Assembly: GCF_016428595.1 (NCBI RefSeq)
Contig: NZ_JAELVQ010000007.1
Span: 1-64,000 of the forward strand
Origin: Snuella sedimenti
GTDB taxonomy: Bacteria; Bacteroidota; Bacteroidia; Flavobacteriales; Flavobacteriaceae
Length of the DNA: 64,000 nt
Direction of reading: 5' to 3'
The first letter of the stretch is position 1; each line of letters opens with the position of its first letter. Below, one piece after another: positions 8,694 to 17,264 of this stretch. The notes beneath the pieces are model-generated. The model made no database searches. It saw nothing but the letters and a program-made list of their open reading frames with translations, and was not told the origin of the DNA. The translations under genes and the position numbers were made by a program.

Positions 8694-11234
8694 TTAAAAA
8701 GGATAGTTTATACCAATGTTATATACAGCATTTGAGAAATTATAATCATTAAACCAACGATTTGCTGTATTATAGGAAGGGTCGTAAGTTTTAAACCCAA
8801 CATCAAAACGAAAAACAAAAAAGCTAAAGTCGTACCGCAATCCAAAACCAGAGCCAATAGCAGTGTCTTTAAGAGAGTTAAAGTCAGTAAATGTGGCACG
8901 CTCCTCTTCTATTTCGTCTAAGACATTCCAAATGTTGCCGGCATCAACAAAAATAGCACCATTTAAGTTCTCGAATATGTTAAAGCGTTGTTCGATGCTT
9001 AAAGCTAATTTCAGGTTTGCTTCATTAAATTCGTTGGTTGTTTCAGAACTTCCAGGGCCTAAGCTATAGGCTGTCCAGGCACGGTTGTCGTTAGAGCCTC
9101 CTGCAAAAAAACTTTTTGAAAAAGGAATGTTGGTTGAATTCCCGTATGGAATGGCAATACCAAAAAAGCTGCGCAAGGCTAATACGTTCTTTTTACCTAA
9201 ATCCCAGTGTTTAATATATTCTAGTTCTGTTTTAATATATTGGGAATAGGCTACGTTAAATAGTTCGTAACGGTCATCACTATTTTTTTTAAGTCCCAAA
9301 AGTTTAGAGGCATTTGCCAATAAATTGCCTGCCGATTCTAGCTTAAATCTGAATATGGAAAAATCTTCATCAAACAGATTGGTACGGTCGTCCCTAATTA
9401 AACTGAAACTAGACGATAGTATAAGGTTGTTTTCGGTTAGTCGGTTTTTACGTTCGTTAATAGCAGAGACCCTTTTGTAATCATCATCTTCAGGATTTAA
9501 AGACGTATTGTCGTTTAAAACTTCAGTTATGAATGTGTCTGTTTGATCTGGACGTTCCAAATCTTCTCCATTATTATAGTTTAACAATTTTGAAATGGCA
9601 TTAAGGGTATTGTATGAATTTTTATAAACGTCAAAATAATTGTCAACATTTAAGTTGCGTACATATTGAGCATTGAATAAATCGAGGCGATTGGTTGTTT
9701 TGTTAGATGGGCGCCAATTGTAATTAAATGTACCACTAAACGCTTGTTTGTCTAAGCCTATGTTGGTTTGTCCCGAGGCAGATAAACTAATTCTAGTACT
9801 GGGCGACATGTGTTTGGGGATGATTTTGTCGGTATTAAAAGGGGAAAACAACCTAGGGATAGTAAGTTTTAAATCGACACCAATCTCATTGATGTCAAAG
9901 AAAGGATCGTCTGGGTTGTTCTCATCTTTAGAAGAACCAATAGATCCGATAGCAGAGATTTCGAATGTTTCAGCACCTCTAAAAATATTCCTAATTAAAA
10001 GACTGGGGTTTAATGCAAGACCAATAGTTTGAATATTACTTTGGGAAATATCTGTATCAAAGCTTAAGCTGAATTTTTTTAAAGGGGTTAATTTTATGGT
10101 TGTCGCAAGCTGGTTTTTTAAACCAGTTATTGAGTCGTATTTGATATCCGGATATTTAAAAGAACGCAATTCGCTTATGTGTCTATATGTTCGTGTTCTG
10201 TCTATGTCCTTAAAGATGCTGTTGGGGGATATAAATACCGCATCCGTTAGAGCTTTGGGACGATAACGTATCTTGTCGTAACTGTATATATTGTAACCAT
10301 TAAAAAAAAGTGAATCTTGAAAAGCTTGTCCTTCCTTGGCAAAACGATAATTCGTAATAATCTTTACATCTTTAACCTTATAAATCTGAAAGGGTAGATG
10401 TTTAATAGAATCTTGTGTGCGTATGGCTCTGTTTTGAATTTGAACATCCACGTTCACTTTTTTGTTAGTGCCTATGGTATCTATTTCAAAGCCTATATAA
10501 TCTTGATTGAAGTGGTATACACCAGAATTACGTAAGGCGTTTGTGATACGTTCGCGTTCAAGTTCAAAATTTTCAGTTCTGTATTGTTCTTTTGGAATTA
10601 GTAACGTGTTCTTTTTTACGTAGTAGTATAGGGAATCAATTACTGGTGATGCTATTTTTTGGGAGATACTATCAAGAATGAAAGGTGTACCAGTTTCGAT
10701 ATGGTAATCGATGGTGGCACGATTGTTCTCTTCTTTATTTATAATAGAAGAAGCTTTCACGTCAAACCAACCATTGTTGATATAGTAATCATGAAGACGC
10801 TTAACAGACTTTTCAGTTTTGTTTTTGTCAACAATTACAGGTGCTTCCCCCGTTTTTTTTATCCAATTATTAAAATTTATCCTAGAATATCTATAGCGTT
10901 CTAGTTGTTTTTTGGAAAGGAATTTTTCATACCTACTTTTACGCTTTGGGTTTTTATTGATGCTTGCTTCAATAATAGAGTCAATGTTAGGGCGTGCCGT
11001 ATTATATAAGTGTAATCGTAATGGAAAGCCTAATATTTTTTTGTTTGGCTCTTGATATAGTAAATTGCTGAGAGTCTCTGTGTTGTCTTTTTTATTATTA
11101 ACTTCTATGGAAGTGTTGGTAAGTAGGTACTCGTTTTGTGGAACTCGTTTTACTGCATTACAAGAAAAAATAAATCCTGTAATTATAATAAGTATAAGTA
11201 TTTTAAAAAGTTGCTGTTTCAAACGAAATGACAA
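8694..11234 (-). CDS. tamL: TamL-type BamA/TamA family outer-membrane lipoprotein
   Basis: Large Omp85-family protein of 846 residues. The signal peptide ends in FIFSC, so Cys25 is the likely lipidation site; this lipoprotein form of TamA is typical of Bacteroidota and is called TamL. Residues about 30-330 hold POTRA-like segments (repeated R-x-x-x-x-L-x-x-x-Y-x-x-x-G-W/V-x-x patterns such as LHDYYINNGWFDVK and ITNALRNSGVYHF). The rest is a beta barrel with the family's C-terminal part (SFFAGGSNDNRAWTAY, GNIWNV, GFGLRYDFSFFVFRFDVGF) ending in a terminal aromatic. It likely works with a TamB protein encoded elsewhere to move lipids or insert outer-membrane proteins. Divergent from the SpoU methylase gene. 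Confidence 0.88.
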   Translation of the reverse strand: MSFRLKQQLFKILILIIITGFIFSCNAVKRVPQNEYLLTNTSIEVNNKKDNTETLSNLLYQEPNKKILGFPLRLHLYNTARPNIDSIIEASINKNPKRKSRYEKFLSKKQLERYRYSRINFNNWIKKTGEAPVIVDKNKTEKSVKRLHDYYINNGWFDVKASSIINKEENNRATIDYHIETGTPFILDSISQKIASPVIDSLYYYVKKNTLLIPKEQYRTENFELERERITNALRNSGVYHFNQDYIGFEIDTIGTNKKVNVDVQIQNRAIRTQDSIKHLPFQIYKVKDVKIITNYRFAKEGQAFQDSLFFNGYNIYSYDKIRYRPKALTDAVFISPNSIFKDIDRTRTYRHISELRSFKYPDIKYDSITGLKNQLATTIKLTPLKKFSLSFDTDISQSNIQTIGLALNPSLLIRNIFRGAETFEISAIGSIGSSKDENNPDDPFFDINEIGVDLKLTIPRLFSPFNTDKIIPKHMSPSTRISLSASGQTNIGLDKQAFSGTFNYNWRPSNKTTNRLDLFNAQYVRNLNVDNYFDVYKNSYNTLNAISKLLNYNNGEDLERPDQTDTFITEVLNDNTSLNPEDDDYKRVSAINERKNRLTENNLILSSSFSLIRDDRTNLFDEDFSIFRFKLESAGNLLANASKLLGLKKNSDDRYELFNVAYSQYIKTELEYIKHWDLGKKNVLALRSFFGIAIPYGNSTNIPFSKSFFAGGSNDNRAWTAYSLGPGSSETTNEFNEANLKLALSIEQRFNIFENLNGAIFVDAGNIWNVLDEIEEERATFTDFNSLKDTAIGSGFGLRYDFSFFVFRFDVGFKTYDPSYNTANRWFNDYNFSNAVYNIGINYPF

Positions 11235-11477
11235 TTAATTAAGTTGCGTGCTTTACCAGGGAACTCCAAAGAAAAGGATGTTGTAAAAAGTTTCCTTTTC
11301 ATTGGATTCAAAAATACATTATTTCGTGTGTTATTCATATAATTATCACAATTTGTGATTTAAATTTTGATTTTAATGGTACTTTAAAAAAAATATTTAA
11401 ATATTTGGATTAGCGTAATGCCTGTCAATATTTTTTATTTTCTTTATAAAATTAAAAAGGCGCAGTAATAATCCGAT
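11235..11477. promoter_or_regulatory. Divergent intergenic region between tamL and the SpoU gene
   Basis: Should hold both promoters because the two genes face away from each other. It is AT-rich, and I see no clear full promoter match on either strand. Confidence 0.35.
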
Positions 11478-12203
11478 ATGCTTTCAAAAAATCAGATCAA
11501 ATCAATAACGCGTTTAAAGCAAAAAAAATATAGATACCAGCAAGGTTTTTTTGTAGTTGAAGGAATAAAAACAATAAAAGAATTGCTAGAATCTAATTTG
11601 GTGCTTCATGCTTTATATACGACAGAGTCTTTCAATATTGATGCCAAAGATGAAATCATTATTTCTGAAGGTGAATTAAAGCGCATTAGTTTTTTAAGTA
11701 CGCCTAATAAGGCTTTAGCGGTTTTTAAGATTCCAAAGCCTAAAACTATAAGAACGGACAAACTCATTGTAGCGCTTGATGCAGTTCGAGACCCTGGAAA
11801 TTTAGGGACTATTATAAGACTTTGTGATTGGTTTGGTGTGGACGAACTGGTGTGTAGTAAGGAAACAGTAGATTGCTATAATCCTAAGGTTATTCAGGCA
11901 ACTATGGGATCTATAACCCGGGTAAACATAAGTTATGTTGAATTGGACGTGTTTTTAAAAGAATGCGGTTTGCCTGTTTATGGCGCTTTTATGGAAGGCG
12001 AAGTTGTTTACACCAAGTCCTTGCCAGATACTGGTATTTTAGTCATGGGAAATGAGGCCAATGGTATATCGAAAGCTGTTGAGGCTGCCTTAACCGACAA
12101 AGTTTCGATTCCGCGTTTTGGAGACTTACAGGTGACCGAAAGTTTAAATGTAGCGACCGCTACGGCTGTATTGTTAAGTGAGTTTAAACGCCGTGTTTAT
12201 TGA
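11478..12203 (+). CDS. SpoU/TrmH-family RNA 2'-O-methyltransferase
   Basis: SAM-dependent ribose methylase of the knotted SPOUT superfamily, 241 residues. An N-terminal substrate-binding part (about 1-90, FVVEGIKTIKELLES) precedes the SpoU catalytic domain. The three signature motifs are visible: RDPGNLGTIIR (with the conserved Asn and Arg), VMGNEANGIS and ESLNVATATAVLLSEF, which form the trefoil knot and SAM pocket. The substrate (23S rRNA or tRNA) cannot be told from the sequence. Its stop overlaps the convergent porT gene by 7 bases. Confidence 0.92.
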   Translation: MLSKNQIKSITRLKQKKYRYQQGFFVVEGIKTIKELLESNLVLHALYTTESFNIDAKDEIIISEGELKRISFLSTPNKALAVFKIPKPKTIRTDKLIVALDAVRDPGNLGTIIRLCDWFGVDELVCSKETVDCYNPKVIQATMGSITRVNISYVELDVFLKECGLPVYGAFMEGEVVYTKSLPDTGILVMGNEANGISKAVEAALTDKVSIPRFGDLQVTESLNVATATAVLLSEFKRRVY

Positions 12204-12928
12204 AAGGTGAAATTAATAAAAACACCTCTTGTTTTCATGCTGTATATGTTGCTCGTCCATGGGCTGTCTGGATCTTTGTCTCTTACCAACTCATCGTTAA
12301 TCGCAAAAACACCACGGATTGAAGGTGTGAACTTAAAGTTGTATAAATAAAAATCGATACCAAAACCTAGCTCATAAAATAGCATGTTTTTTTTAGTCCT
12401 AAATTGGCCGTTACTATTATCGTTAGGGTTATCTTGATTGCTGGCCAAATTTATAGCAGTTGAAAAACCACCAACAATAAAAGGTTTGAAATTGTTTATG
12501 CGCTTTGTGGAAAACTTTACCAAAAGAGGGAAATGGATATAGGTCGATTTTACTTCGCGAAATAAATCAGAATCTTTATAGCTAGAGCCTTGAAAATAAG
12601 TTGCGCTGTAATGTAGTTCGCGAGCGGTTATCAGTAAGCCTGGTTCTATACGTAAGTCTATGTAATTATTTACCCGTAAGTTACCAATAAGTCCGACATT
12701 AAATCCAGGACTCCGTTTCACATAAATGTCCCTTAAATCTTGATTGTAATCGAAGTTAAAATCATAGCTGTTAAAACCCAAAAAATACCCCCATCTTAAT
12801 AGATCGTTATCTGTAGACCGTCTCCCTTGATTGGCATCATAAGTCACCTTCTTTTTTGTGAAGAGCTGTGCATGAGAAGCCTGGTTAATGAATACAAACG
12901 AAATTAATAAGATAAAAAGGTTTTTCAT
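12197..12928 (-). CDS. porT: PorT-family type IX secretion protein
   Basis: Outer-membrane beta-barrel protein of 243 residues required for the Bacteroidota type IX secretion system (SprT in gliding flavobacteria). It has a cleavable signal peptide (MKNLFILLISFVFINQASHA then Q) and an outer-membrane barrel pattern (YFLGFNSYDFNF, IEPGLLI, IHFPLLVKF, FIVGGF, YELGFGIDFYL) with a terminal FINFTFQ strand. It follows ubiE with a 3-base gap on the same strand, a pairing I recall from many flavobacteria. Context agrees: a very large T9SS cargo protein lies at 22-27 kb and another at the window end. Confidence 0.88.
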   Translation of the reverse strand: MKNLFILLISFVFINQASHAQLFTKKKVTYDANQGRRSTDNDLLRWGYFLGFNSYDFNFDYNQDLRDIYVKRSPGFNVGLIGNLRVNNYIDLRIEPGLLITARELHYSATYFQGSSYKDSDLFREVKSTYIHFPLLVKFSTKRINNFKPFIVGGFSTAINLASNQDNPNDNSNGQFRTKKNMLFYELGFGIDFYLYNFKFTPSIRGVFAINDELVRDKDPDSPWTSNIYSMKTRGVFINFTFQ

Positions 12929-12931
12929 ACG

Positions 12932-13660
12932 TTATTGCTTAGATGCTACATAAATTGTTGCCACACCCATGGTTTGTGGAAAATCTTCAACACTAATAAA
13001 CCCAATTTTGCGTAAAATATTGTTTAAAGTTTCACCATATGGAAAAACAGATGCCGATTCACTTAAATACCTATAAGCTCTTTTATCTTTAGAAAATAGT
13101 TTTCCAATAACGGGTAAAATGTATTTAGTGTATATTTTATAACCTTGTTTGTAGGGAAATTTGGTTGGAACCGAGGTTTCTAAAATCACAAATCGTCCGT
13201 TTGGCTTTAAAACCCTGAGAATTTCTTTTAATCCGTTTTCTAAAGTTTCAAAGTTTCTAATACCAAAGGCTACTGTTATAGCATCAAAAGTATTATCTTC
13301 AAAAGGCATGTTTTCAGAGTCACCTAAAACGAGTTCTATTTTGTTTTCCAGTGATTTTCTTTTAATCTTTTCTTTGCCAATTTCCAGCATTCCACTGCTT
13401 ATGTCTAAACCAATAATTTTAGAGGCATTGGTAGCTGTTAAGTTAATAGCTAGATCACCCGTTCCAGTAGCAATATCCAGAATGGATTCGGGCTGTTTTT
13501 CTTTTACGATATTAACAACTTTTTTTCGCCATTTTATATCTATTCCAAATGAAATAATACGATTTAGGCCGTCGTAGTCACTAGAAATGGTATCGAACAT
13601 TTTGGTAACCTGTTCCTTTTTTCCTAGTGCGCTATCTTTATAAGGTTTTACTTTAGACAA
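12932..13660 (-). CDS. ubiE: Demethylmenaquinone C-methyltransferase
   Basis: UbiE/MenG family SAM-dependent methylase that makes menaquinone from demethylmenaquinone, the respiratory quinone step in this phylum. Length is 242. The motif I loop ILDIATGTGDLAI, the acidic post-motif GLDISSGML, the GDSENMPF and AFGIRNFE blocks, the RVLKPNGRFVILE strand and the C-terminal TIYVASK are all typical. Likely transcribed with porT (gap of 3 bases). Confidence 0.95.
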   Translation of the reverse strand: MSKVKPYKDSALGKKEQVTKMFDTISSDYDGLNRIISFGIDIKWRKKVVNIVKEKQPESILDIATGTGDLAINLTATNASKIIGLDISSGMLEIGKEKIKRKSLENKIELVLGDSENMPFEDNTFDAITVAFGIRNFETLENGLKEILRVLKPNGRFVILETSVPTKFPYKQGYKIYTKYILPVIGKLFSKDKRAYRYLSESASVFPYGETLNNILRKIGFISVEDFPQTMGVATIYVASKQ

Positions 13661-13783
13661 AATTAATTTTTTGACAAACCTACATATTTATTTTTAATTT
13701 AAATTATTTAAGAATCGGCAAAATAAAGATTCCTTTAATGTATTTAGAGTAAACTACCTTGCGTAAGTCCACAGGACATTTGT

Positions 13784-13846
13784 AAGAAAAAGCATTTTGA
13801 TTTCGAGGCAAGCTTCGGAGTATTTAATCTCGATTATTGAGTAAAT
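13784..13846 (+). repeat. R60 intergenic repeat, copy 1
   Basis: About 60 bp, sharing AGAAAA, CATTTT, GAGxCAAGC, a GAGxATTTAA segment and CTCGATTATTGAGTAAAT with the stretch at 43208. The end part forms a small hairpin CTCGAT-ATTGAG. It is non-coding and lies upstream of ubiE. Confidence 0.65.
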
Positions 13847-13947
13847 GGCTGCTGAGTTTAAAATCAACAATTTATATAGGGATCATATCTTTAATGTAAA
13901 TGCCGTATTGTGTTACGGTAAGAAGAGACGATATGTGTTTTTATACT

Positions 13948-14023
13948 GAACTTATCTTGACTTTTTTGATTGAAGTGAAAATAGCAATTTTTTAACCAAT
14001 TGGAAAAAGTCAAGATGAGTTCA
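13948..14023 (-). repeat. P163 derivative B with central deletion
   Basis: A 76-bp palindrome with ends TGAACTTATCTTGACTTTTT and AAAAAGTCAAGATGAGTTCA. It matches the two outer arms of copy A in the opposite orientation, with the central ~87 bases missing. The join falls at AAAATAGCAATTTTTT. Confidence 0.8.
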
Positions 14024-14102
14024 CTATATTTGTCCTGTTTTTTTATGATAAAACGTAAATAAAAGGCGTTAATAAATTATAAATGCAACATTCGCTAATG
14101 TG

Positions 14103-14210
14103 AATGTTTAAAATTCCTGCCTACCGGCAGGTAGGTTTAATGAGAGAGCGTAGCGGTTACGTGTTCTCTATTTTTATTAAATTATGCATAATTACAAAAA
14201 TCTAAACGAG
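14103..14210 (+). mobile_element. F143 repeat element, copy 4 (right part, diverged, with nested palindrome)
   Basis: Matches the right two thirds of F143 from AATGTTTAAAATT through the GAGA...TCTC hairpin to AAAATCTAAACGAG, directly followed by TGAAA. The left part is degenerate. A 20-base palindrome, CCTGCCTACCGGCAGGTAGG, interrupts it at 14116-14135. The element ends exactly at the trkA start codon, supplying the G of its GTG. Confidence 0.65.
14116..14135. repeat. GC-rich 20-bp palindrome nested in F143 copy 4
   Basis: CCTGCCTACCGGCAGGTAGG, nearly self-complementary and much richer in GC than its surroundings. It resembles short palindromic repeats I recall as dispersed in Bacteroidota genomes; only one copy is present in this window. 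Confidence 0.55.
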
Positions 14211-15559
14211 TGAAAATAATTATTGCTGGGGCAGGTGAAGTTGGATTTCATTTAGCAAAATTATTGTCCTACGAATCTCAAGAGATTACATTGATAGATA
14301 CTAACAAGGAAAGTTTGGCTTATGCCGATGCTCATTTAGATATTAAAGTAATTAGGGGAGACGCCACATCGATAGCTATTTTAAAAGATGCCCGTGTTGA
14401 TAACAATGATTTATTTATAGCGGTTACCTCTAGTGAAACGACCAATATTACAGCTTGTGCTTTGGCAAAACGATTGGGGTCTAAGAAAACAATTGCCAGA
14501 ATCTCTAATACCGAATTTATAAACCATAAGGATGAAGTTGGGTTTACTAAGTTTGGTATAGACGAGTTAATATCACCAGAATCTTTAGCTGCTTCCGAAA
14601 TAGAGTTGTCTTTAAAGCAATCTTCTTTTAATGACACTTATGAGTTTGAAGAAGGGGCCTTAACCATGGTTGGTTTAAATTTATCCAGATCGGCATTATT
14701 TGTTGGGAAAACGGTTAAGGAAGCTGCTGCTATATTTCCAGAAATACATTTTGTGCCCATAGCAATCCAGCGTTTTGGGACGCAATACACTATTATTCCC
14801 CGGGGTGATACTAAATTTAAAAGAGGGGATAATGTAGTGTTTATAACTTCTGAAGGAGGAGCCGAAGAACTTTGTAGACTTACCGGAAAGACCAATCGGG
14901 AGATTAGGGATGTAATGATTCTTGGGGGAACCAAAATAGGGTTTAAGGCAGCTAGGGATTTAAGCGAAAAGGGATTTAATGTAAAGATACTGGAAGAGAA
15001 TAAAGAACGTGCATTCGACATAGCCGATATGTTGCCCAATGTTTTGGTTATTCATAGCGATGGGCGTAATGTAGATTTACTTGATGAAGAGAATATTAGT
15101 GAAATGGATGCTTTTATAGCGGTTGCGGCAAATTCCGAAACCAATATCATGTCCTGTCTGGTAGCAAAATCCAAAGGGGTTAAAAAAACGATAGCCCTTG
15201 TCGAAAACATGGATTATTTTGAGCTGTCCCATTCGATAGGTATCGAGACGTTAATAAACAAAAAACTACTTGCCGCCAATAACATCTTTAGGTATATAAG
15301 AAAGGGAGAAGTTGTAGCCATGACCAAACTTAGTAACATGAATGCCGAGTTACTGGAGTTTGAAGTTAAAGCAACATCCGCCATTTGTAATAAAGTTATT
15401 AAAAATATCGATTTTCCGCGTTCTGCCATTATAGGAGGTGTTATTAGAAATGGATTGGGAGTTATAGCGCTAGGGGATTTTAAGATTCAAGAAGGCGATC
15501 GTGTCGTGGTTTGCAGTTTACTTCAGTCCATAAAAGGCGTAGAAAAATTATTCCGCTAG
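14210..15559 (+). CDS. trkA: Trk potassium uptake regulatory subunit TrkA
   Basis: Cytoplasmic gating subunit of the Trk K+ transporter, 449 residues. Two RCK halves in tandem: Rossmann NAD(H)-binding domains at about 1-125 (IIAGAGEVGFHLAKLL, then acidic LIDTN) and about 232-345 (VMILGGTKIGFKAARDL), each followed by a TrkA-C domain (about 140-225 and 365-449). The GTG start gives MKIIIAGAGEVGF, the usual N-terminus, and is placed exactly against the end of an F143 repeat. trkH follows after 3 bases, so the two form an operon. Confidence 0.96.
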   Translation: MKIIIAGAGEVGFHLAKLLSYESQEITLIDTNKESLAYADAHLDIKVIRGDATSIAILKDARVDNNDLFIAVTSSETTNITACALAKRLGSKKTIARISNTEFINHKDEVGFTKFGIDELISPESLAASEIELSLKQSSFNDTYEFEEGALTMVGLNLSRSALFVGKTVKEAAAIFPEIHFVPIAIQRFGTQYTIIPRGDTKFKRGDNVVFITSEGGAEELCRLTGKTNREIRDVMILGGTKIGFKAARDLSEKGFNVKILEENKERAFDIADMLPNVLVIHSDGRNVDLLDEENISEMDAFIAVAANSETNIMSCLVAKSKGVKKTIALVENMDYFELSHSIGIETLINKKLLAANNIFRYIRKGEVVAMTKLSNMNAELLEFEVKATSAICNKVIKNIDFPRSAIIGGVIRNGLGVIALGDFKIQEGDRVVVCSLLQSIKGVEKLFR

Positions 15560-15562
15560 TAT

Positions 15563-17056
15563 ATGAAACTTAATTACAAGATCATTTTTCATTTTTTAGG
15601 CTTACTGCTTTTATTCAATGGAGGATTCATGTTGTTAGCATCACTCGTAAGCTTGCTTTGTGAGGATGGTGTTACGATCCAAATATTTTTAGCAGGTATT
15701 GTAACGCTTGTAGTTGGGGCTTTGGTTATGTTTTTTACTAGGGAGCACAAAAAAGAAATGAATAAACGAGAAGGTTATATTGTTGTAACCTTTGGTTGGA
15801 TTATCATGGCGTTATCCGGTGCGTTACCCTATGTTTTTACTGAAAGTATAACAAGCTTTACTAGCGCCTTTTTTGAAACCATTTCTGGGTATACAACTAC
15901 AGGAGCAACCATTTTAAACGATATTGAAGTCGTGCCTAAGGGCGTATTGTTCTGGAGAAGCTTAACGCATTGGATAGGTGGTATGGGGATAATTGTATTG
16001 GCTATAGCAATATTGCCACTATTAGGAATTGGAGGAATGCAGCTTTTTGCTGCTGAGGCTCCTGGGCCAAGTGCCGATAAATTACATCCAAGAATTACTG
16101 ATACGGCCAAACGACTTTGGTTGATTTACTTTGGCTATACAGCAGCAGAAACTTTATTGCTTAAGTTAGCAGGAATGTCCTTTTTTGATGCTATAAACCA
16201 TTCGATGGCAACCTTGTCTACAGGAGGATTCTCTACAAAAAATGCAAGTATCGCACACTGGAATGGACAGCCTATAATTCAGTATATTATTATCCTTTTT
16301 ATGTTTTTGGCAGGGTCTAACTTTGTCTTGAGTTATTTTGCGTTTAAAGGAAGAGTACAAAAAGTAATTAAAGATGAAGAGTTTAAATTGTATTTTAAAT
16401 TCATTCTGATATTTACTGCTATAGCAGCTGTTATTATTTATTTTAGAGCTGATGTTTCTGCATCGTCTATTGCGCATCCTATGGTATGGGGAGCTGGAGA
16501 GAGTGCGTTTAGGCATGCGCTCTTTCAGGTGCTAACAGTTATCACAACAACTGGGTTTATTACGGCCGATTTTACAATGTGGACGCCTTTTTTGGTTGTG
16601 TTCTTTTTTGGACTTATGTTTTTGGGAGGGTCCGCAGGTAGTACCTCGGGAGGCGTGAAAGTAGTACGCCATTTAATTATGATAAAAAATGGTTTCATGG
16701 AGTTTAAAAGAACGTTGCACCCCAATGCTATTTTACCGGTACGATACAATACCAAAGCTATTTCGGGCGATATTGTATTTAATATATTGGCCTTTTTTAT
16801 CCTGTATATGCTTTCTTTTATAGTTGGGGCATTGGTCTTCTCGATGTTTCAAATAGACTTTAAGTCGTCTATAGGTTTGGCTGCTTCCAGTTTGGGAAAT
16901 GTGGGGCCTGCTTTGGGTAATTTTGGACCTGTTAATAATTATGCTTCTTTACCTCCTCTGGCACAATGGTGGGCGTCTTTTTTAATGCTTATTGGGCGTT
17001 TGGAACTCTTTACGGTGCTTATTTTATTTACGCCGTTCTTTTGGCGTAATAGGTAG
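15563..17056 (+). CDS. trkH: Trk potassium uptake membrane subunit TrkH
   Basis: Ion-conducting subunit of the Trk system in the inner membrane, 497 residues with about ten membrane segments in the four M1-P-M2 repeat layout. Selectivity-filter loops are seen as TTGATIL, STGGFST, TTGFITAD and, in the last repeat, SSLGNVGPALGN. The gating-loop region GGSAGSTSGGVKVVR is intact. Starts 3 bases after the trkA stop, so the pair is co-transcribed and assembles together. Confidence 0.96.
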   Translation: MKLNYKIIFHFLGLLLLFNGGFMLLASLVSLLCEDGVTIQIFLAGIVTLVVGALVMFFTREHKKEMNKREGYIVVTFGWIIMALSGALPYVFTESITSFTSAFFETISGYTTTGATILNDIEVVPKGVLFWRSLTHWIGGMGIIVLAIAILPLLGIGGMQLFAAEAPGPSADKLHPRITDTAKRLWLIYFGYTAAETLLLKLAGMSFFDAINHSMATLSTGGFSTKNASIAHWNGQPIIQYIIILFMFLAGSNFVLSYFAFKGRVQKVIKDEEFKLYFKFILIFTAIAAVIIYFRADVSASSIAHPMVWGAGESAFRHALFQVLTVITTTGFITADFTMWTPFLVVFFFGLMFLGGSAGSTSGGVKVVRHLIMIKNGFMEFKRTLHPNAILPVRYNTKAISGDIVFNILAFFILYMLSFIVGALVFSMFQIDFKSSIGLAASSLGNVGPALGNFGPVNNYASLPPLAQWWASFLMLIGRLELFTVLILFTPFFWRNR

Positions 17057-17264
17057 AATGGATGGTTGTTTTAAGGAAGAATTGTAACAATTTCATAAAA
17101 TTTCCTACTTATCTATAAAGCAGCTTTTAGTTTGATCCTTAACTGATTTCTTTTGGGTTCCCCAATAATAATCTTTTACATTTTTAGTGACTAGATGAGT
17201 TAAAAGAACAGGTTGTTCTATAACCACATCTGGTCAATGCATATAATTTTAAAATTTGAATATT
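17057..17264. other. Intergenic region after trkH
   Basis: AT-rich spacer of about 200 bases. The only feature I see is a short dyad AGAACA-GGT-TGTTCT at 17205-17219, which could be an operator or a weak hairpin. No clear terminator for trkAH. Confidence 0.3.
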
